64,000 bases of DNA, taken from contig NZ_FWFV01000006.1 of assembly GCF_900172315.1 (NCBI RefSeq), forward strand, positions 179,158 through 243,157, in the 5' to 3' direction. Below are positions 62,991 to 64,000 of the stretch, piece after piece; the first letter of the stretch is position 1, and every line of letters begins with the position of its first letter. This DNA comes from Palleronia marisminoris. Its GTDB lineage: Bacteria; Pseudomonadota; Alphaproteobacteria; Rhodobacterales; Rhodobacteraceae. The notes under the pieces were generated by a model that saw only the letters and a program-made list of their open reading frames with translations, ran no database searches and had not been told where the DNA came from. The position numbers were made by a program, and so were the translations under genes.

Positions 62991-64000
62991 ATGAAACTCC
63001 TGAGGCGCGCCCTCGTGAAGCTGTTTTCGCCCGACGACCAACGGCGGGACATGCTGCGTCGTCTGCTGACCGAGCAGGCCGTTGCGCAGCGCAAATGGTA
63101 TGTCCTGGCGATCGTCGCGATGGTGGTGGTGGCGGCCACGACCGCCGCAACCGCGTTCCTGATGGAGTTCATCGTCGAAGCGATGACCGCCTCTGACCAC
63201 AAGGGTATGGCCCTTCTGGTGGCTGGCGCCGTGGCCGCGACCTTCACGATCAAGGGCTGCGCGAACTACGTGCAATCGGTGGCGATGTCGCGGGCCGGCA
63301 ACCGGATCATCGCCAACCAGCAGGAAGAGCTGTACCGCAAGCTGCTCAGGAACGGCGTCTCGTTCTTCAATCAGCAGGAATCGTCGAACCTCCTGATGCG
63401 CCTGACATCTGGCGCGGCGGCCGCGCAGCAGGTGATTGAATTGATCGTCGCCTCGATCAGCCGCGACGCGCTGATGCTGATCGGCCTGCTGGCCGTCATG
63501 ATCTACCAGGCGCCGTTCCTGTCGATCTTCGCGCTGGTCGTCGGGCCGGTCGCGATCTTGGGCATACGCAGACTCCTGGGCCAGATCCGCGAGATCATGC
63601 GCAGCGAGCAGGCATCGGCCGCCGAGATCATGAAGGTGGTGCAAGAGACCTCGAAAGGGATCCACGTGGTGAAGGTCTTCTCGCTCGAGGACCAGATGCA
63701 GGGCCGCATGGGCGCCGCCGTCCGCAACGTGGAGCGTCGCCGCAACGCGATCGCCCGGATCGGCGCCGTGACCAGCCCCTTGATGGAGACGCTTGCGGGC
63801 TTCGCCATCGCCGGGATCGTGGCAGTCAGCGCCTACAACCTCTTCGGGGGCGAGCCCACGACCGCGGGCGAGTTGATGTCGTTCATCACCGCCTTCATGA
63901 TGGCCTACGAGCCCGCCAAGCGGCTCAGCCGCGTGCGCATCAAGCTGGAGACGGCGATGGTTCGCGTGCAGATGATGTTCGAGCTTCTGGACTATGAGGA
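62991..64000 (+). CDS. MsbA-like ABC exporter, 5' part
   Basis: First 336 codons of an ABC exporter half-transporter; the frame is open to the window end. Helices are at about 36-58, 72-92, 150-185 and 265-285, with the coupling-helix region ETSKGIHVVKVFSLEDQM and the exporter motif FFNQQESSNLLMRLTSG. The ATPase domain lies beyond the edge. Relatives flip lipid A or other lipids, or export drugs; no partner gene is visible. GAGG precedes ATG 62991. The 154 bp before it show nothing I can name. Confidence 0.88.
   Translation, partial: MKLLRRALVKLFSPDDQRRDMLRRLLTEQAVAQRKWYVLAIVAMVVVAATTAATAFLMEFIVEAMTASDHKGMALLVAGAVAATFTIKGCANYVQSVAMSRAGNRIIANQQEELYRKLLRNGVSFFNQQESSNLLMRLTSGAAAAQQVIELIVASISRDALMLIGLLAVMIYQAPFLSIFALVVGPVAILGIRRLLGQIREIMRSEQASAAEIMKVVQETSKGIHVVKVFSLEDQMQGRMGAAVRNVERRRNAIARIGAVTSPLMETLAGFAIAGIVAVSAYNLFGGEPTTAGELMSFITAFMMAYEPAKRLSRVRIKLETAMVRVQMMFELLDYE

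Noticed and set aside
61463..63253. Open frame of 596 codons on the minus strand
   Set aside because: It runs opposite cbtB, cbtA, the His-rich protein gene and the ABC exporter gene, all of which have clear families and ribosome-binding sites.

Overview
The window is high-GC, densely packed DNA of an alphaproteobacterium, most likely a member of the Rhodobacteraceae (Roseobacter group). I infer this from gene content and order: lytic transglycosylase / dapA / smpB, glnK-amtB, accD next to folC, a Rhodobacter-type TspO, a Rhodobacteraceae-type protein downstream of ilvD, and a cobalamin-riboswitch CbtB-CbtA unit. I saw no rRNA or tRNA genes, CRISPR array, transposase or phage gene. Many neighbouring genes overlap by ATGA or TGATG junctions, so most of the window is read as operons.

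Layout. 1-1939: end of an Mrp/Pha-type Na+(K+)/H+ antiporter operon (D partial, E, F, G). 1936-6175 (minus): ribokinase-like PfkB kinase, zinc-binding metallopeptidase, penicillin-binding protein 1A. 6304-8239: a candidate NtrC site, glnK, amtB and a terminator. 8264-11881 (minus): aromatic aminotransferase, sulfurtransferase, smpB, dapA. 11997-21197: lytic transglycosylase, a small secreted protein, a type I secretion ABC/HlyD pair, RidA, a phosphodiesterase, a FemAB-like acyltransferase, pterin dehydratase and a small MscS. 21200-24745: peroxiredoxin, a ferredoxin-reductase-type flavoprotein, rsmD, a DUF1127 protein and methionine aminopeptidase.

24970-43396 is the most interesting part: a catabolic island of about 18 kb. 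It has a tripartite tricarboxylate-type transporter (tctCBA), a complete binding-protein-dependent sugar ABC transporter, four Gfo/Idh/MocA oxidoreductases, two TIM-barrel sugar isomerases/epimerases, an enolase-superfamily dehydratase, a DUF993 aldolase-like protein, a MOFRL glycerate kinase and a TetR regulator. Three control regions in the island carry the same operator-like inverted repeat, AACCTACY-N4-RGTA plus a variable right arm, which is perfect (8-4-8) before the first oxidoreductase gene. My reading is that the TetR protein represses the whole island and that the island degrades an unidentified sugar-like compound without sugar phosphorylation, ending in D-glycerate and 2-phosphoglycerate. 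The substrate cannot be read from the sequence.

43501-56110: CinA-like molybdopterin-domain protein, GNAT, OmpA-domain protein, LysR regulator, a frameshifted small gene, a DUF6478-like protein, ilvD, two tandem CPBP membrane proteases, accD, a small membrane protein, folC, zapE and tspO. 56139-61163: a large MscS channel, a Tat-exported L,D-transpeptidase, and an EF-hand / ECF sigma / membrane anti-sigma-like / heavy-metal-sensor-like cluster. 61235-62836: cobalamin riboswitch, cbtB, cbtA and a histidine-rich exported protein. 62991 to the end: the membrane part of an MsbA-like ABC exporter, cut by the window edge.
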